A stretch of DNA of 64,000 nucleotides from Erpobdella octoculata. Taxonomy: Eukaryota > Annelida > Clitellata > Hirudinida > Erpobdellidae. Positions 1 through 11,936 of the stretch are shown piece by piece (the stretch's first letter is position 1; each line of letters begins with the position of its first letter). The stretch is from assembly GCA_963978895.1 (NCBI GenBank), contig OZ022244.1, positions 8,896,423 through 8,960,422 on the forward strand, written 5' to 3'. The position numbers and the translations under genes were made by a program. The notes beneath the pieces were generated by a model, which made no database searches, was not told the DNA's origin, and was given only the letters and a program-made list of their open reading frames with translations.

Positions 1-85
1 TACGTGTACCTATCCTCAGACCTCCCAAACGTACACAACAAATTTCATGAAAATCGGAGGAGTGTGGACACAAACACCGTCACGA

Positions 86-150
<65 letters not shown>
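1..150 (-). mobile_element. Helitron 5' end, truncated by the window edge
   Basis: Read on the minus strand, this begins with a TA run and continues into AAAGCTCGTGACGG and a later CGATTTTCATGAAATTTG. It resembles the TC-TATATATA starts of Helitron 5' ends and the start of the copy at 24316. The TA run (about 89-148) is an expansion of the native TATATATA. The rest of the element lies outside the window. Helitron identity is inferred from this terminal pattern. Confidence 0.5.
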
Positions 151-152
<2 letters not shown>

Positions 153-732
153 TTTTACTGTTATCTCTTAGTATGTTATGTTAACAAAATTTTATAAAGC
201 CAAAGACAATTAATTTTGTATATTTTAGTGGAGAAGAACAAACCTGGTTTTAAAGAAATATTTTTTATGTATTAATTTAATTTCTCAGATTGGTCATTTT
301 CAAAAAACCGGGTATTCTGGCACAAAAATAATTTTTATTATTAATTTGGTCGTATGAATGCATCCCCTATTCTCAGGCGGGAAGGATCCAGGGAGAGATA
401 CAAAGAAACCTAAAATACTATATTTCGAATCTCTTGACTTTGCAATTTAAATCCAAATCCATTCTTATAGAAATAGGTATGCTGTTATTATACTTTGAAA
501 CAGTTGAGCAAATATGCGCAAATAATGTACAAATATGCGCAAGTAGACACAAGTTTGGAATGCTTGTTGTATGTAAGATGATCTGTTTTCCTAACAGAAT
601 TTACGCAAATAACTAAATTTAAGCACCTATGTAAACACTTAAATATAAAATTAAATTCTAAAGAAATTTTTTAATAAATGCTGTTTATAACATGTATTGC
701 AAAAATGCAACTGGTTTAATGAAATGATACAG
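151..732. other. AT-rich spacer, nothing recognised
   Basis: No conserved motif or convincing coding frame is visible. The short open frame at 434-616 looks like chance. Confidence 0.5.
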
Positions 733-1113
733 TCACAATAAGTTGTATAAATGATCAGCTTGACTCACCAACATAGAGGGTGTGTTACGACACGGATGAT
801 TACCATCTTCATTTTCCACAAGACATGACTCCGATGTTTCGTGATAACATTTAGGTTTTGGATCAAAATTTCCATTTGACAACATGGAGTAAAACACGAG
901 ATCAAATAGAACAAGCTTTGTACAAATATTCAAGAAAGAACGCCGACTTAGATAACTAATCATATTATTTGATTCTGTTCGCACGCTGTGCACATCACAT
1001 GTTCTACACGAGTATGTCAGGCCAAAGTTTTCTGCCTGTGTATTTATTCGCGTTAAAACCAGGAAGCTAGTTTGTGCGGGAGAATTAATAGTGTTGATGC
1101 CTGCAATTGTCAC
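733..1113 (-). CDS. Possible exon of an unidentified gene
   Basis: The minus strand holds an open frame of 126 codons in DNA where chance frames are mostly shorter. Its composition is protein-like, with several cysteines (YSCRTC near residue 35, then KCYHETSESC and NHPC near the end). A good splice donor, TTG|GTGAGTCA, lies just inside the 3' end near 768, so a real coding exon could stop there and the remaining codons would be intron. No family is recognised and no partner exon was found. It may equally be a transposon relic or chance. Confidence 0.22.
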   Translation of the reverse strand: MTIAGINTINSPAQTSFLVLTRINTQAENFGLTYSCRTCDVHSVRTESNNMISYLSRRSFLNICTKLVLFDLVFYSMLSNGNFDPKPKCYHETSESCLVENEDGNHPCRNTPSMLVSQADHLYNLL

Positions 1114-1656
1114 GTTAGTTTGTACTAATCATAATTATAAAGTTCAAAAGTTTATCTGAACGACCCTAGCAAAGGTCAGTAATGACATATATTAGAGGAT
1201 GTTTAAATGAAAAGAGATCATAATTTATACAAAGAATTAAAGAAATTACTGCGTTCCATTGTTCTACTTTATGAGACTAATAACGTTTCAAATAATTTAT
1301 TAATCCACAAAAACATTCAAATATGATTGTTCAATTATTTTTTTGAGATAATCATATATAATAAAATTAAACCAAAATAAATTGATTAATAAATTTGTTT
1401 GCACAATAATAGAGGATATTTGACAAATTTCTAGGTTTGAAAAAAAGAACATTTCAAACGTGAAAAAAGGGACAAATTTATGGCTCTTCAACTAATCTAC
1501 AATAAAAAAAAACTTGATATTTACTACAACGAGGGTTGTAGATCGTACGATAATAATACATAAGGAAGTTTTATTCAAGTTGGAAATTTAAAACAAATTC
1601 AGCCTTGTTCCCACTTTAGCCTTTAGCTCAGCTGCAAAGAACGAATTTTATTAAAA
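1114..1656. other. AT-rich spacer, nothing recognised
   Basis: No motif, terminal repeat or convincing frame was seen. Confidence 0.5.
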
Positions 1657-1666
1657 TGAGAGAGAG

Positions 1667-1738
<72 letters not shown>

Positions 1739-1800
1739 AGGGAGGGAGGGAGGGAGGGAGGGAGCGAGGGAGGGAGGGAGGGAGAGAAAGACAGACAACG
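1657..1800. repeat. (AG)n / (GGGA)n compound microsatellite
   Basis: About 75 bp of AG dinucleotides run into GGGA tetranucleotides with a few interruptions. One strand is all purine. The Ser-Leu-rich open frame on the minus strand is produced by the repeat. Confidence 0.95.
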
Positions 1801-2314
1801 AGAGAGAAAAAGAGAGACTGAGTTGTTTGAAATAGAAGGTTTTTTTCATCATTTTTTGTTTTGTTCCTTAGAAACGCCTGGGACGTTTAGTCATAGAAGA
1901 ATGGGATCAATTTTTCAACTAAATAAATTTAATATTTGACAAAAACATTTTCAATTTGATGGGTTTGAGATATAATCAAGTTGTCGTTTTAATTAGTTAT
2001 GTTAAATATGTAAAATACCAATTGAAATTAATTTACTAATAGCACGACTGTAAACAGATCTTCAAAATTTAGAAATCATTTTTTTAAATACACTATGATT
2101 ATATTAAGATTAACTACATTTCAAGTATGTGAGTGGTATGGTAATTGAAGTATTAACACAGCTTTTTCAAACACGCTTTTTATTCGATGAAATCGTTCAT
2201 TTTATATAAACTCATTTGATTATAAAAACATATAAAATGATAGCCGAACGCTTACTTTAGAATAATAGAATTATATTTCAACAAGTTTTTTTTGTACGTA
2301 CAATTTTAGTTTTT
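1801..2314. other. AT-rich spacer, nothing recognised
   Basis: No recognisable element was seen. Confidence 0.45.
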
Positions 2315-2460
2315 AAAAACTTTTATTTAGGTTACAATCTCTGTTTGTGTGTGTGGCTTTCTCTGTACGCAAATCTTGCAAGTAAAATTTAACCAGCTTT
2401 TTGACTAGCTAGGAAGCTGAAACTTTCAGCATAGCTTTATATTGTATGACAATACATAAT
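2315..2460 (+). repeat. Dispersed repeat family A, copy 1
   Basis: This block, with key words TTTATTTAGGTTACAATC, GACTAGCTAGGAAGCTGA and TGACAATACATAATG, recurs in reverse orientation at about 30080-30225. It recurs in part at 53140-53340. Several near-identical copies point to a short mobile element. Its ends and class are not clear. Confidence 0.75.
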
Positions 2461-2499
2461 GTCGGGGCTCAATTTTCGAAAGCCCATTTTTTGGGGTAC

Positions 2500-2760
2500 C
2501 GGGAAAATTACTCAAATTGGAGAGAGGCATATGCTTCCTTGCCCCCCCCCACCCCCCGTTTCTTACGCCTATAGCGGCAGGCCTTACCCAGTGGCGTAGC
2601 GTAATGGGAAGGGCTGCAGTCCGGTGCTATTGAGTTTTTGAAAGCGGAAATTTTTTTAAATATATAATAGTTTATTAATTTTGCTCCCATGATCATCAAT
2701 TCTTTTTGGAAAAAATATCTACTCGCCACCTTCATCAAAGTTTTCCTACCGGTCGTCAAC
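2500..2760 (+). repeat. Transposon-end-like segment (CAGTGGCGTAGC)
   Basis: CAGTGGCGTAGCGTAATGGG lies near 2590, next to a run of C. The same CAGTGGCGTAGC word occurs at 15244. Such words often mark the ends of hAT-like cut-and-paste elements. No partner inverted end was found here, so this is an inference. Confidence 0.35.
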
Positions 2761-2824
2761 TTTAAAAAAAAATTCTATTCATTCAAGTCACCCCATGCGT
2801 CTAAAACCCCGCTACGATACTGTT

Positions 2825-3530
2825 TACAATGTTTATCTTTTTTCTAAACTGCTGTGTATTAGAAGGTGAACATCCGCACGTATCGCACCATTTTTCGGAT
2901 ACTTTACACTGCTGGGTTCTGCCTTTGCACATCTTGCATTCAAGCGACTTGTTTTTACGTTTGCGACATGTGAAACACTGTAAATATTTTGCACCATTAA
3001 CCGTAGCAGTATCATATTAATCCTCACAATTTCCTAAATAAACTTTAAATTTTGTAAATTGTATGTCTGCTTTGTAACAGAACAGAAAGCCTTTCAGGAT
3101 CATGGCGATAAATAGATTATCACTTACCATCTCACCTAGTATCTTCAACGAATATAATGCGGTCTCAGCTAGCAGCATAAAAACTGTTACACTTTCACAT
3201 TCAAGCTTTAAAAGAGTTGTCAGCTCAGTGTACGAAAATATAATTTTATTGTATAAATTACCCAAATTATGGTCTCGCAGAATTTCTGTTGGTTTTTTAT
3301 CGATGTCCTTGGCATCTCGTATGACTAGTGACAGACTTTGGTCATCGAGACATTGGATAATTTCAGCAAATGCCTCAGCATTTCATAGCATTTAGATCTT
3401 CAGAACCCACGTAAACATCGTGGCATCGTGGAACTTCTGCAGTGGCACTAAACCACAAAAATTTGACTTCCCATAAGTCGACCTTTTTCCACCATCAAAT
3501 TCATTTACCAAATCCATCAAATTTATGCCA
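2825..3530 (-). pseudogene. Degenerate gag of a copia-like (UBN2-type) retroelement
   Basis: On the minus strand, broken frames read in order: a stretch with WKKVDLWEVKFLWFSATAEV, then EAFAEIIQCLDDQSLSLVIR, KPTEILRDHNLGN, YTELTTLLKLECESVTVFML and SDNLFIAMILKGF, and finally a cysteine-rich segment with CFTCRKRKNKSLECKMC and KWCDTCGC. This order (LTR-retroelement gag helices, then zinc-knuckle-like Cys motifs) matches copia-like UBN2-type gag proteins, which package element RNA. Frameshifts, stops and damaged CCHC spacing make it a relic. No protease, RT or LTR was found beside it. Confidence 0.6.
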
Positions 3531-3599
3531 CCGCTATTCTGAGCCTATAGCGTGTTAAATTTGCTATTTTCAATGTTTATCGATGGATATTTTGATATT

Positions 3600-4734
3600 A
3601 TAACAAGATACTCTAATAAAAAAGCATAGATTAGATGATAATGCGTATTTTCGTTTTGAATATGAAGTCCAAAAACAGAAACGGAGTCTAACACACTGCA
3701 AAGATCTATCTATGCCATCAAATCAACATTAACACTTGCATTACTTGATCAACACATTTTTAAATCATTTTTTACTCTGGGAGTAACGTGGAATTTTTTC
3801 ACGGCCAACAACACAGAATTAATAAAGATTTGAAGCTTGTAGTAATGCTTAAGCTAATTTGTATTTTTAAAAAAAAATAATACTTATGACCGTGGGGCCT
3901 ACAATTACTTGAGATAGATGTTAACGTTATATTGTATAATAACACTGATCAACAATTGTTTTGCAAAAATGTCTCTATAACGCAAGCACGTGACGCAAAG
4001 CTCAATGCTGATTGTGAAAATATCAGCAGAAAAAAAGTAAATTAAACGTAAAAATTATGTTTGTGTGGTTCAATGTTACCTTACATTCAAATAATTTAAA
4101 AATATAATAATCATGACCAGCATTTAAATTCACCATAATTTATATTTTTTCACATGACGTAATTCTATCATTATAATTTTAACCTACTTCAACTATGATT
4201 TGTGAAATTTATAAAGTTTCTAATTTTAAATTGTCTCAAAATTTTAATTGTCACTTTTTAAGATTGCTAACTGTTCTAAATATAACAATCTTCAAAAATA
4301 AAAACTAATTCCCCTTGTCATTATTGAAATCATTGTACAGATTGTACAGGTACTTTCCCAGCTGTTCCCTACTTAGGTTAAAGAGCGTGATTTGAGCTTT
4401 GATGAGTCAATCACTCAGCCAGTGATTAATACAGGTGTGACTCTTCAACACCTAGCAACACATGTTTGTTTAACTTTAATTTCACTTATAGTTATAGATT
4501 TTAACTATAGATTTATGTTTAAAAGGCAGCCAGTGTGAGTTTGTAAAAATAATAAATAATAAAAGAATCATTTTGAGAAGTTGTTATGTAAGACTGCTTC
4601 TGAAAACTAACAAACAATATAAAAAATATAAAATACTCATGTAATCTAAAAAATTTGCAGAAATGAAGAAATATAATTAAAAACGTACAAAAGAAGTTTA
4701 TAAATAGATTAATTACAATTTGCAAGTTTTATAT
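3600..4734. other. AT-rich spacer, nothing recognised
   Basis: No gene, repeat or structured motif could be supported here. Confidence 0.5.
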
Positions 4735-4852
4735 CGGGCTCTACCTGTGTTACGGCCATTACTGGTGGACCACAACTACCGTCCATTCCTAGGGAGGGAT
4801 CCCTCCACTGCTTAACGGTACCCTTGTTGGGACACCACCACCATAATTTAAA
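4735..4852. other. GC-rich islet with a perfect palindrome
   Basis: About 110 bp of mixed base composition stands out from AT-rich flanks. It contains GGAGGGATCCCTCC, a perfect 14-bp palindrome near 4793-4806. It could be a small-RNA-derived or transposon-derived segment. I could not match it to 5S rRNA, tRNA or a known snRNA. Confidence 0.3.
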
Positions 4853-5504
4853 AGTTATGAAATCCTATCATTCAGTTTATAAATAAAACCATTAAACTTG
4901 CTAATACGAGAACGAAAAAAAGTTGTGACGCTAATAACAATTCATTTATCTAGTTATCTGAAACAGGTGACAGCACTTTCAATCTTCTATCTTCTGGTAG
5001 TTTTCAATCAAATTAGTAAAAAATCAAAATAGAAACCAAACCACAAACATCGTAACTGTAATGTTTATTTCAAATCATCTTCGATAAAATTGTAACTTCA
5101 AATTCATGCTTGAAAATGAAGTCAAATACGCTTATAACAATACTGCAAGACTTAACCGAGTAGAATATTAAATATCATATAATTCTTGCAAGCCTTAAAA
5201 TTGAGCTACTTTTGAATTTGTGATGCACTTTTAAGCTTCACTAAACTTTAAATGTGCATCGACAAAAACTTCGATAAAAACTTGAAAATTTACTGGATCA
5301 AATTTATAAACAGTTATAACATTGAACTTGTAAAAAAAACATTGCTTTGATGAAGCCTATAAATACCCCTATTTTCAAGTCATATTCCTTGTTGTCTTTG
5401 AACGCTCACTCAAAGTAAGATTCTTTAAGATCCTGTATCTTTAAACGAAAGCGTACTTTTTTATTTTATACAAATTGGCTATATTATGGGAAAGGAATAA
5501 GCAT

Positions 5505-6062
5505 CAAGAAAAATTTTGTTGCAAGAGTGCTTCCTTTCGAAAGTGATGATAGTCGTTTGTCGTCAGACAATGAGCGTGAATAAAACTATAATCCACATGT
5601 AGAAATGGATGAAAGCTTCGAAGGATACAGCGACGTTGAACACCAGAAGTCCCAGTTTCTCCAACTCGATAGTACTTCGACAAATGATGAGAAAACCAAC
5701 CTACCTGCAACTAGTACCGGGATGTCGAACGCAAAGAAAACTAAAGTGAAACGCAAACTTCTGTGGAAAACTACAACGAATACGACAGATAGGCAATTAC
5801 CTTTCTCCGGCAATGAAACTCTAGATCCTCATATCCTAGAATTAAAAACTCCAATTCAATTTTTTAGGATGGTTTTTCCAGTTTTCCAGTTGCACTGGAA
5901 CAGCATATTGTTGAACAAACCAGACTTTACGCTGTTCAGACTCGTCCTGAGAAGGCACTCCAGTTATATGCACAATGATAAAAAATTCTAGATCTTGCCT
6001 ACCCATTGAAAATGTATTATATAAGTTACATGGTGCATGAAGATGCCGATTGGCACTTTGCA
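5505..6062 (+). pseudogene. piggyBac-type transposase, N-terminal relic
   Basis: An open frame of 128 codons begins at 5605 and is preceded, after a stop, by an acidic serine-rich stretch (ESDDSRLSSDNERE). It runs through KRKLLWKTTTNTT, DRQLPFSGNETLD and LELKTPIQFFRMVFP. The acidic N terminus followed by W..., PF.G and TPIQFF is the start of piggyBac (DDE_Tnp_1_7) transposases. After MVFPV a frameshift occurs: the other frame continues as HIVEQTRLYAVQTRPEKALQ, which is also piggyBac-like. The catalytic core and terminal repeats are absent, so this is a dead 5' fragment. Confidence 0.65.
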
Positions 6063-7530
6063 AATTTTCATTATTTATTCACCTTTATTGAAAAATAATT
6101 GAAAAAAAATTATTTTCTCTTAATCTATAACATGATATCAATGGAAAAAATATGTTTTGTTTTAATCAAATAACATTTTTTATGCAGTAAAGGGTTAATG
6201 ATATAGTTCAGCTTAAAAAGATTTACTGTAGTCTGAAAAGAGTTTGTTGATATTTGTTGAAATGATTGTTTTCTCCAATTCATTAATCACATCCACCTGG
6301 AAAAATAGCACCACTATAATTATGTTAACACCTGGAAAAACAGTACCACTATCATTATTTCAATTCTTCAAGCTGTTGATTTTATATTTTCTTCAGCATA
6401 TGAATCAGACGTCTTATTTAGTAATACGTAAAATTTAATCCGCGTAATATTCATTGCTGATCAATTAAAACCTATTCATATGTTCCAGTTTGTTTTCAGT
6501 TGCTATGTAACACTTAATAGAATTCGTACATTGTGTAGGTGTGAAAAATTAAAGACGCTATTAAAAGAAGCCACGCTTAATTTAATTTCTGTACAGTGCA
6601 TCTTTTCTTCGATTGTAATTCTAAGCTTTGTCTGGTGAGTCAGCTTCAAGGTCAAAATTGAGTATCCATCAAAAGAGAAAAAGTTTTTAACTGACCCCAC
6701 TACTGAATTAGAACCATTTGTCTGGGCAATTGAAATGTTAAAATTTTTCTTGCAAGTTATTGTAGGCTCCAACGCAGTTAAATTTATTCTGATTAATCCA
6801 GTGCCGAGGTTAGTACACTACGGGGGTGTCCCGGCTTTCAATAGCCTCAAATAATGGTGACTTAACTTTTAAGGAAGTCTCATATTTAACTATTGATATT
6901 CTAGTTTCTATAAATAAAAGAAAATTACACACCCCTCGATCTATTTATGCAGGAAAACTTTGGTAATTTTTAGAACATTTTTGTATTAATAAAGTACGAC
7001 AACCCCCCACCCTCGTTCATTAATCATTTTCTTAGGAAACATTTAGTACTTTTTAGCCATCACGGTCATCGAATAATTTTTTTAAAAGGAGCACTCACAC
7101 TATAGCCCTGACTCTAGCGACTAATACTTCGAAGGCTGAAATATTTTCGATAAATTTCAGAAAATACCTGTTCTGGTCTTATCATGATCCCCTACTATCA
7201 GAGGACGCTATGTACTATAACATTAGATAAGTTGATTCTCAGCAATTAAATGACAGGTAATTAAATATTTAACAGGCGACCAATCATAACATTGGACATA
7301 ATTTTTGAACTAAGCCGCAAGATGACTTTTAATATCTATAATACATCACAATGACCTACAATACTACTTATACTTCGGGCCCCGGCTTTAAATTCAAAAC
7401 CTCGATCTTAATTAATGTAATTCAGAAAAAAGAGTTCTATTCATACAACAAAGTATTCTGCAAACACTTTTAACGACAAATCCGTAATGTGCCAATTGAA
7501 AGGCAAAATTAAAGAAAACGTCAGTTGAAC
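6063..7530. other. AT-rich intergenic stretch, nothing recognised
   Basis: No supported gene is present. The short open frames at 6244-6438 and 6503-6772 lack any family signature. Confidence 0.45.
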
Positions 7531-7539
7531 TACAGCTGA

Positions 7540-7625
7540 CAGAAAAATCTATTTATATAATGTCCCAGCCTCACTCACTCACTGAGTGGGCGTGGAACGC
7601 TGACGTCATGTAGTTCAACAAAGTG
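7540..7625 (+). repeat. Dispersed motif TATATAATGTCCCAGCCTCA
   Basis: ATATAATGTCCCAGCCTCAC followed by GGAACGCTGACGTCATGTAG recurs on the opposite strand at 53070-53125. It is probably the end of a short mobile element related to dispersed family A, because the 53-kb copy joins the two motifs. Confidence 0.55.
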
Positions 7626-7789
7626 TCCATCCTTATGCAATCATAACCAGACATGCAAACGCACATGCACATAACTAAACAATCTGTCTAGCAATGATTT
7701 TCAAAATTTTTCTGCATCATAATGCATCTAGAATACTTAATCATGTGTTTGTGTGCTGTAGGCAGTATAAAACTTACCTGCTGGTACGG

Positions 7790-8730
7790 GTTCCAGCGAG
7801 CTGGTGGAGGAAGGAGCTGGCTACACTTTTTTCACAATTGGTCAACCAAAAGGTATGCCACGACATGCTGGAGTCGGCTTTGCAATCAAGGTACCTCAGT
7901 TCGAGAATCTTTCTATAGGCATCAACTTGATGTCTATGAAACCAAAACTCAATCAAGACCAATTAGCTGTTATTTTAAGCATTTATGTCCCGACACTTGT
8001 TTCAGTTGACAAAAAATATTTTCTAATAAAATCTAAATGACTCAACCAAAAAAGTTGAATGTAAAAGTGCTAAAACGTTGTGATGTGAGGCTGCAGTTAC
8101 GCAATAAACTGGACAATATTTTGCTGGTGAAGCTGGTCAACAAGGCATGATACTCTCAGCTGAAGTGAATTGGAAATAGTTTAAAGACTCAACTTACAAA
8201 GTGGCTGCCAATGTGTAGGGTTAGCAAGCCAAATAAATCACCAAGAGTTGTTTGATGATAATGATAAAGAGGCTGGTGCACTGCTGGACACTATGCACGC
8301 ATTACATCTTACTATGATCAATGACAAAACAGCATGTTCAAAAACATGGCATACACGAAGGCACGACAATCAGCTCAAATAAAACTGCTATAAATAAAAG
8401 AAAACTGGTGGATACATAAGTCACAAAAACTGTATAATTCAGCCGATCAGCATGACATGAAGAAGGTTTATGTTGACCTAAAGACCGTATATGAAGCCCG
8501 TAACTCCGGATATGTGCCTGTACGTTCTATGGATGACTTTATCATGTTATCTGATCGCGATCCAATTCTTAAGTGTAGGGCTGAGCACTTTGAGTTCATG
8601 CTTATTCAACAAGTGGCCTTTGATGACACAGTTCTGGACGAGATTCTTTAATGGAACGAAGAAACACACTTGGATCAGCCTCCAACGGAGGATGAAGTGC
8701 TGCGTACCATAGGAATGCTGTCTTTAGGCA
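7790..8730 (+). pseudogene. LINE relic: endonuclease to linker (CFDP2-like)
   Basis: The plus strand reads LVEEGAGYTFFTIGQPKG then RHAGVGFAIKVP, the typical middle of the AP-endonuclease domain in LINE polyproteins often annotated as craniofacial development protein 2-like. Downstream, after stops, come SADQHDMKKVYVDLKTVYEA (near 8447) and PTEDEVLRTI (near 8680). These resemble the linker just before the RT domain of the same proteins. Multiple stops and frameshifts show decay. No RT from this element follows: the RT at 9000 onward looks like another LINE type. Confidence 0.6.
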
Positions 8731-8999
8731 ATTCCTTTACTGTCATCTAGTAGCGTGCAAAGGGTGGACGAAGAATGCGACGACCCCGGTCATCCAACCT
8801 GGGGGGCGTCCAAATCGGTGGTAGGCGTTGGCCCGGTCACATCTCTTGCGCTTGTATTGACGGAAACCTAATGCATTGTGAACTTTTACATTAATTATTT
8901 TTGCATACCTTTTACTCATAGCGTTTAGGCAAATAGATCATCACTGGGAACTACTTCGGATTTTAGATGTTAAAGTTGTTCATCCAGTTTATCAATTCC

Positions 9000-10900
9000 G
9001 CTCTGCCACATTTTTGACTTCTCCCTTAAATCTGGAATCTTGCCATTAATTTGGAGGACGGCGTACGTCACTCCTATTCACAAGAAAGGCCCGACATCCG
9101 AACCCTCTAATTACAGACCAATTTTTCTAACCTGCACCTGCTGCCGAGTTATGGAAAAGTCATCAAAAAAAAAGTCTGCATTACTTGAGTTCTAATAACC
9201 TTATTACATCACTTCAACATGGCTTCAGACAGTACAAATCTACTTGCACAAATCTACTCGAATGTGTTTACGACTGGTCGTCTGCTCGTAAGAATCAACA
9301 GAATACAGACATAGTCTATTTCGACTTCCAAAAGGCTTTCGATTCTGTTTCGCACCCCCAAACTACTTGACAATCTTAAATATTACAACATTACAGACAG
9401 CTTATATAATTGGCTCACGGACTTTCTCCATGAAAGAAAACAATATGTTCAGATCAACGGAGTACTTTCCAAGTGTGTCGCTGTTACAAGTGGGGTCCCG
9501 CAAGGAAGCGTCCTCGCCCAACATTATTCCTAATATATATATAAATGACATTGTAGATACATTACCCCCAAATAACACATCAATCAAGCTTTTTGCTGAT
9601 GACATTAAACTATACAGATCTTCTAAGCTAGTAAACTCAGACCTTCAGGATAGCATCAATACACTAACTACATGGAGTTAAAGATGGCAGCTTAACCTGG
9701 CCACAGACAAGTGTTTTGTCTGCTCTATCAAATCTTCTTCTAGACATAAAACTATTCCAACTCAGTACTCTATTGATAACACACCACTCAAACTACTCTG
9801 CCAAGTAAAAGATCTTGGTGTTATTAATGACTTCGAACTCAAATTTAGATCTCATATTGATAATATCGCCCATCAAGCCGCTTTATGGGCAATATTATCA
9901 ATATGAGATCTTTATTCAAGCGTCGGTTCGTTTTCGGCTAACCCTCAAATCATTCGCTTCTCGAGACAAAGAGATCTTCTAACCATGGCTTCTTGTGTTT
10001 ACACGAGACCGCTGTTGGAGTATTTTTTGCAAGTATGGAACCCACATCACAAGTACTTGGTCGACCGGGTTGAGAAAGTTCAGAGACGGTTCACTAAAGC
10101 CATTCCATCAGTCAGGCAAAATCCAGTCCCTTGAACACCGACGACTCATAGCCGATCTCTGTTTATGTTACAAGATGGTGGCAGAGCGGTAGAGCGCTCG
10201 CCTGTCGATCATTAGGTCGGCAGTTCAAGCCTCACCGGCGTCACCAGCGTAACTCCCTTAAGCAAGGAGTTCACTCGCATTGCTAAAGGGGTAGGCGCCT
10301 ATAAATGGCTGCTTCTGCAAAGAACCCTTCAGTGGCCTTGAAGTCCTTTAGGATTTACGCCACTCTAAATATTGTCAAACATTACTATTATTATTATTAT
10401 TACTGAATTGAAAAACCACCTATTCGCCTTCAACTATTCATCTACTCGAGGCCATCATCTCAAACTACGCTCCCAATTAAGCCTATCGGACTTGTCTAAA
10501 TTCTTTTTTACTAACTGCGTTGTAAAAGTCTGGAACTCACTGCCTATAGATATTGTTTCGTCCACAACTTATTGCCGATTTTTTCGTTTAATAACTGTCC
10601 ATGATCTATCGTCTTTTCTATTATATAACTGACTATTAAGATGCAAAATTTATAGCCGATGTCTCATTTCTCATCATTAACAAATTACTTGTCACCATTT
10701 ATGTTCCTGAAATGTTTATTTCATGTAGCTAACATTTTCTGTTGTTCATCAGTGTATTTACTGTTTTGTTCTGCCAATTTTCTGTTTTCTCACCGACCCC
10801 TTTATGTATTATCTGTATGTCTGTGCTCTTCGTTACCGATCGGGTAAGTGGCTAATGTCCTCCGTTCGAGATCAATAAATAAAAAATGAAATAAATGTCA
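9000..10900 (+). mobile_element. Degenerate LINE: reverse transcriptase and C terminus
   Basis: Plus-strand frames give the RT motifs in order: TPIHKKGPTS and NYRP (near 9075-9120), LQHGFRQYKSTCTNLLE (9210), VYFDFQKAFDSVSH (9320), TSGVPQGS spread over a frameshift (9490), and LFADDIKLYRSS (9588) with the catalytic ADD. A C-terminal piece, SSTRGHHLKLRSQL then VVKVWNSLP, lies at 10440-10545 and ends in a stop near 10630. These motifs suit CR1/Jockey-group non-LTR elements. The 3' end is an AATAAATAAAAAATG-type tail near 10872-10898. The body is cut by stops, frameshifts and a SINE, so it is inactive. Confidence 0.8.
10172..10402 (+). mobile_element. tRNA-derived SINE inserted in the LINE
   Basis: An RNA polymerase III type promoter is visible: box A-like TGGCAGAGCGG at 10178-10188 and box B-like GTTCAAGCC at 10223-10231, spaced as in a tRNA. 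A unique body follows, ending in an ATT/TTA trinucleotide tail (about 10380-10402). The insertion separates the LINE segment CLCYKM from ELKNHLFAFNYSSTRGH. A target duplication could not be made out. SINEs of this build are copied by LINE machinery. Confidence 0.7.
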
Positions 10901-10951
10901 AAAAAACGTTAACGCTATAATTGTTATGCTATTGACTTATTTCGAGTATTT

Positions 10952-10954
<3 letters not shown>

Positions 10955-10988
<34 letters not shown>
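10955..10988. repeat. (TA)n microsatellite
   Basis: A short, perfect TA tract. Confidence 0.9.
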
Positions 10989-10989
<1 letters not shown>

Positions 10990-11930
10990 CACTCCATATT
11001 TTTAATTTCATGTCGTTTTATATATATCTGAAAACAGATGAAAACAAACAATTATAATGTTAAAATAATTTAATTATAAAATGATATAATTTTATTGCAC
11101 CGACAAAAATTAAACCTAAAGCTATATTTTTAATATTCTTATCTAGATACTTTTGCATGCAAAGATGTTTCTCAAACGTGTTCGTATAAACATTTCCAAA
11201 AAAATAAACAAAAAATTATATCAATGAATAAACGTCTGCCAGGTTTTCCATAGAACAAAATAATTTTAAATAAAAACGTAAAATATTATAGAGAATTTTA
11301 CAAGTTTGTTAATGGTCGATTTAAAAATATTTCTACAATAGCGCACTGTCACTAAGTAGTAGTCAGCTCCGCTAGGGGTGAAATGTACATGGCCTAGGAA
11401 ACATTTAAGCATTTCGTCGTTGAAACTACACTGTGGAAAGCTGTTAGTGCCAAGTCTGCTGCAAACAAAACTCGGAACGCATTTGTTGACAGAAATCCGA
11501 CAATCAAACGTTAGTATTATTGGTCAACAAGTTCTTCTTCAAATTTTTTCCTTGTGACTTTTGAGATTTTTTTGTCATTTTTATTGCGTTTAATTTTGTT
11601 CTGCTGTTTGTTTTTATTCTTTTTCTTCTTTTCTACTTCGTAGGGTGGAAATGTTGTTTTCTGGGGTCGTTTTCTTTGTTCCATTCTCTTGAAAATTTAA
11701 TCAAAGTTTGTCTTTTTTATTAAAACTTATTTGGTTTTTTGAAAACAGGAGTTATTTTTATAAACTATTTTAAAATATGGTCATCTTACATTTCCTTCAC
11801 TCTGCCTCAGTTTTCTTCTTTTCCTTCTTCGTGATCTTTCAGTTCCATCGTTGTCCTGGTCATCAGCCGTTACTTTGGCAGCTGTGAAAGTAAAAAATGT
11901 AATGTGAACGTAAAACAGGGATGGTACTGT
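10990..11930. other. AT-rich spacer downstream of the WIF1 gene
   Basis: No coding or structured element could be supported. Confidence 0.45.
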
Positions 11931-11936
11931 ATATTA

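Noticed and set aside
4735..4852. 5S rRNA gene
   Set aside because: TACGGCCAT is shared with the 5S start, but the rest shows neither the internal control region nor the 5S fold.
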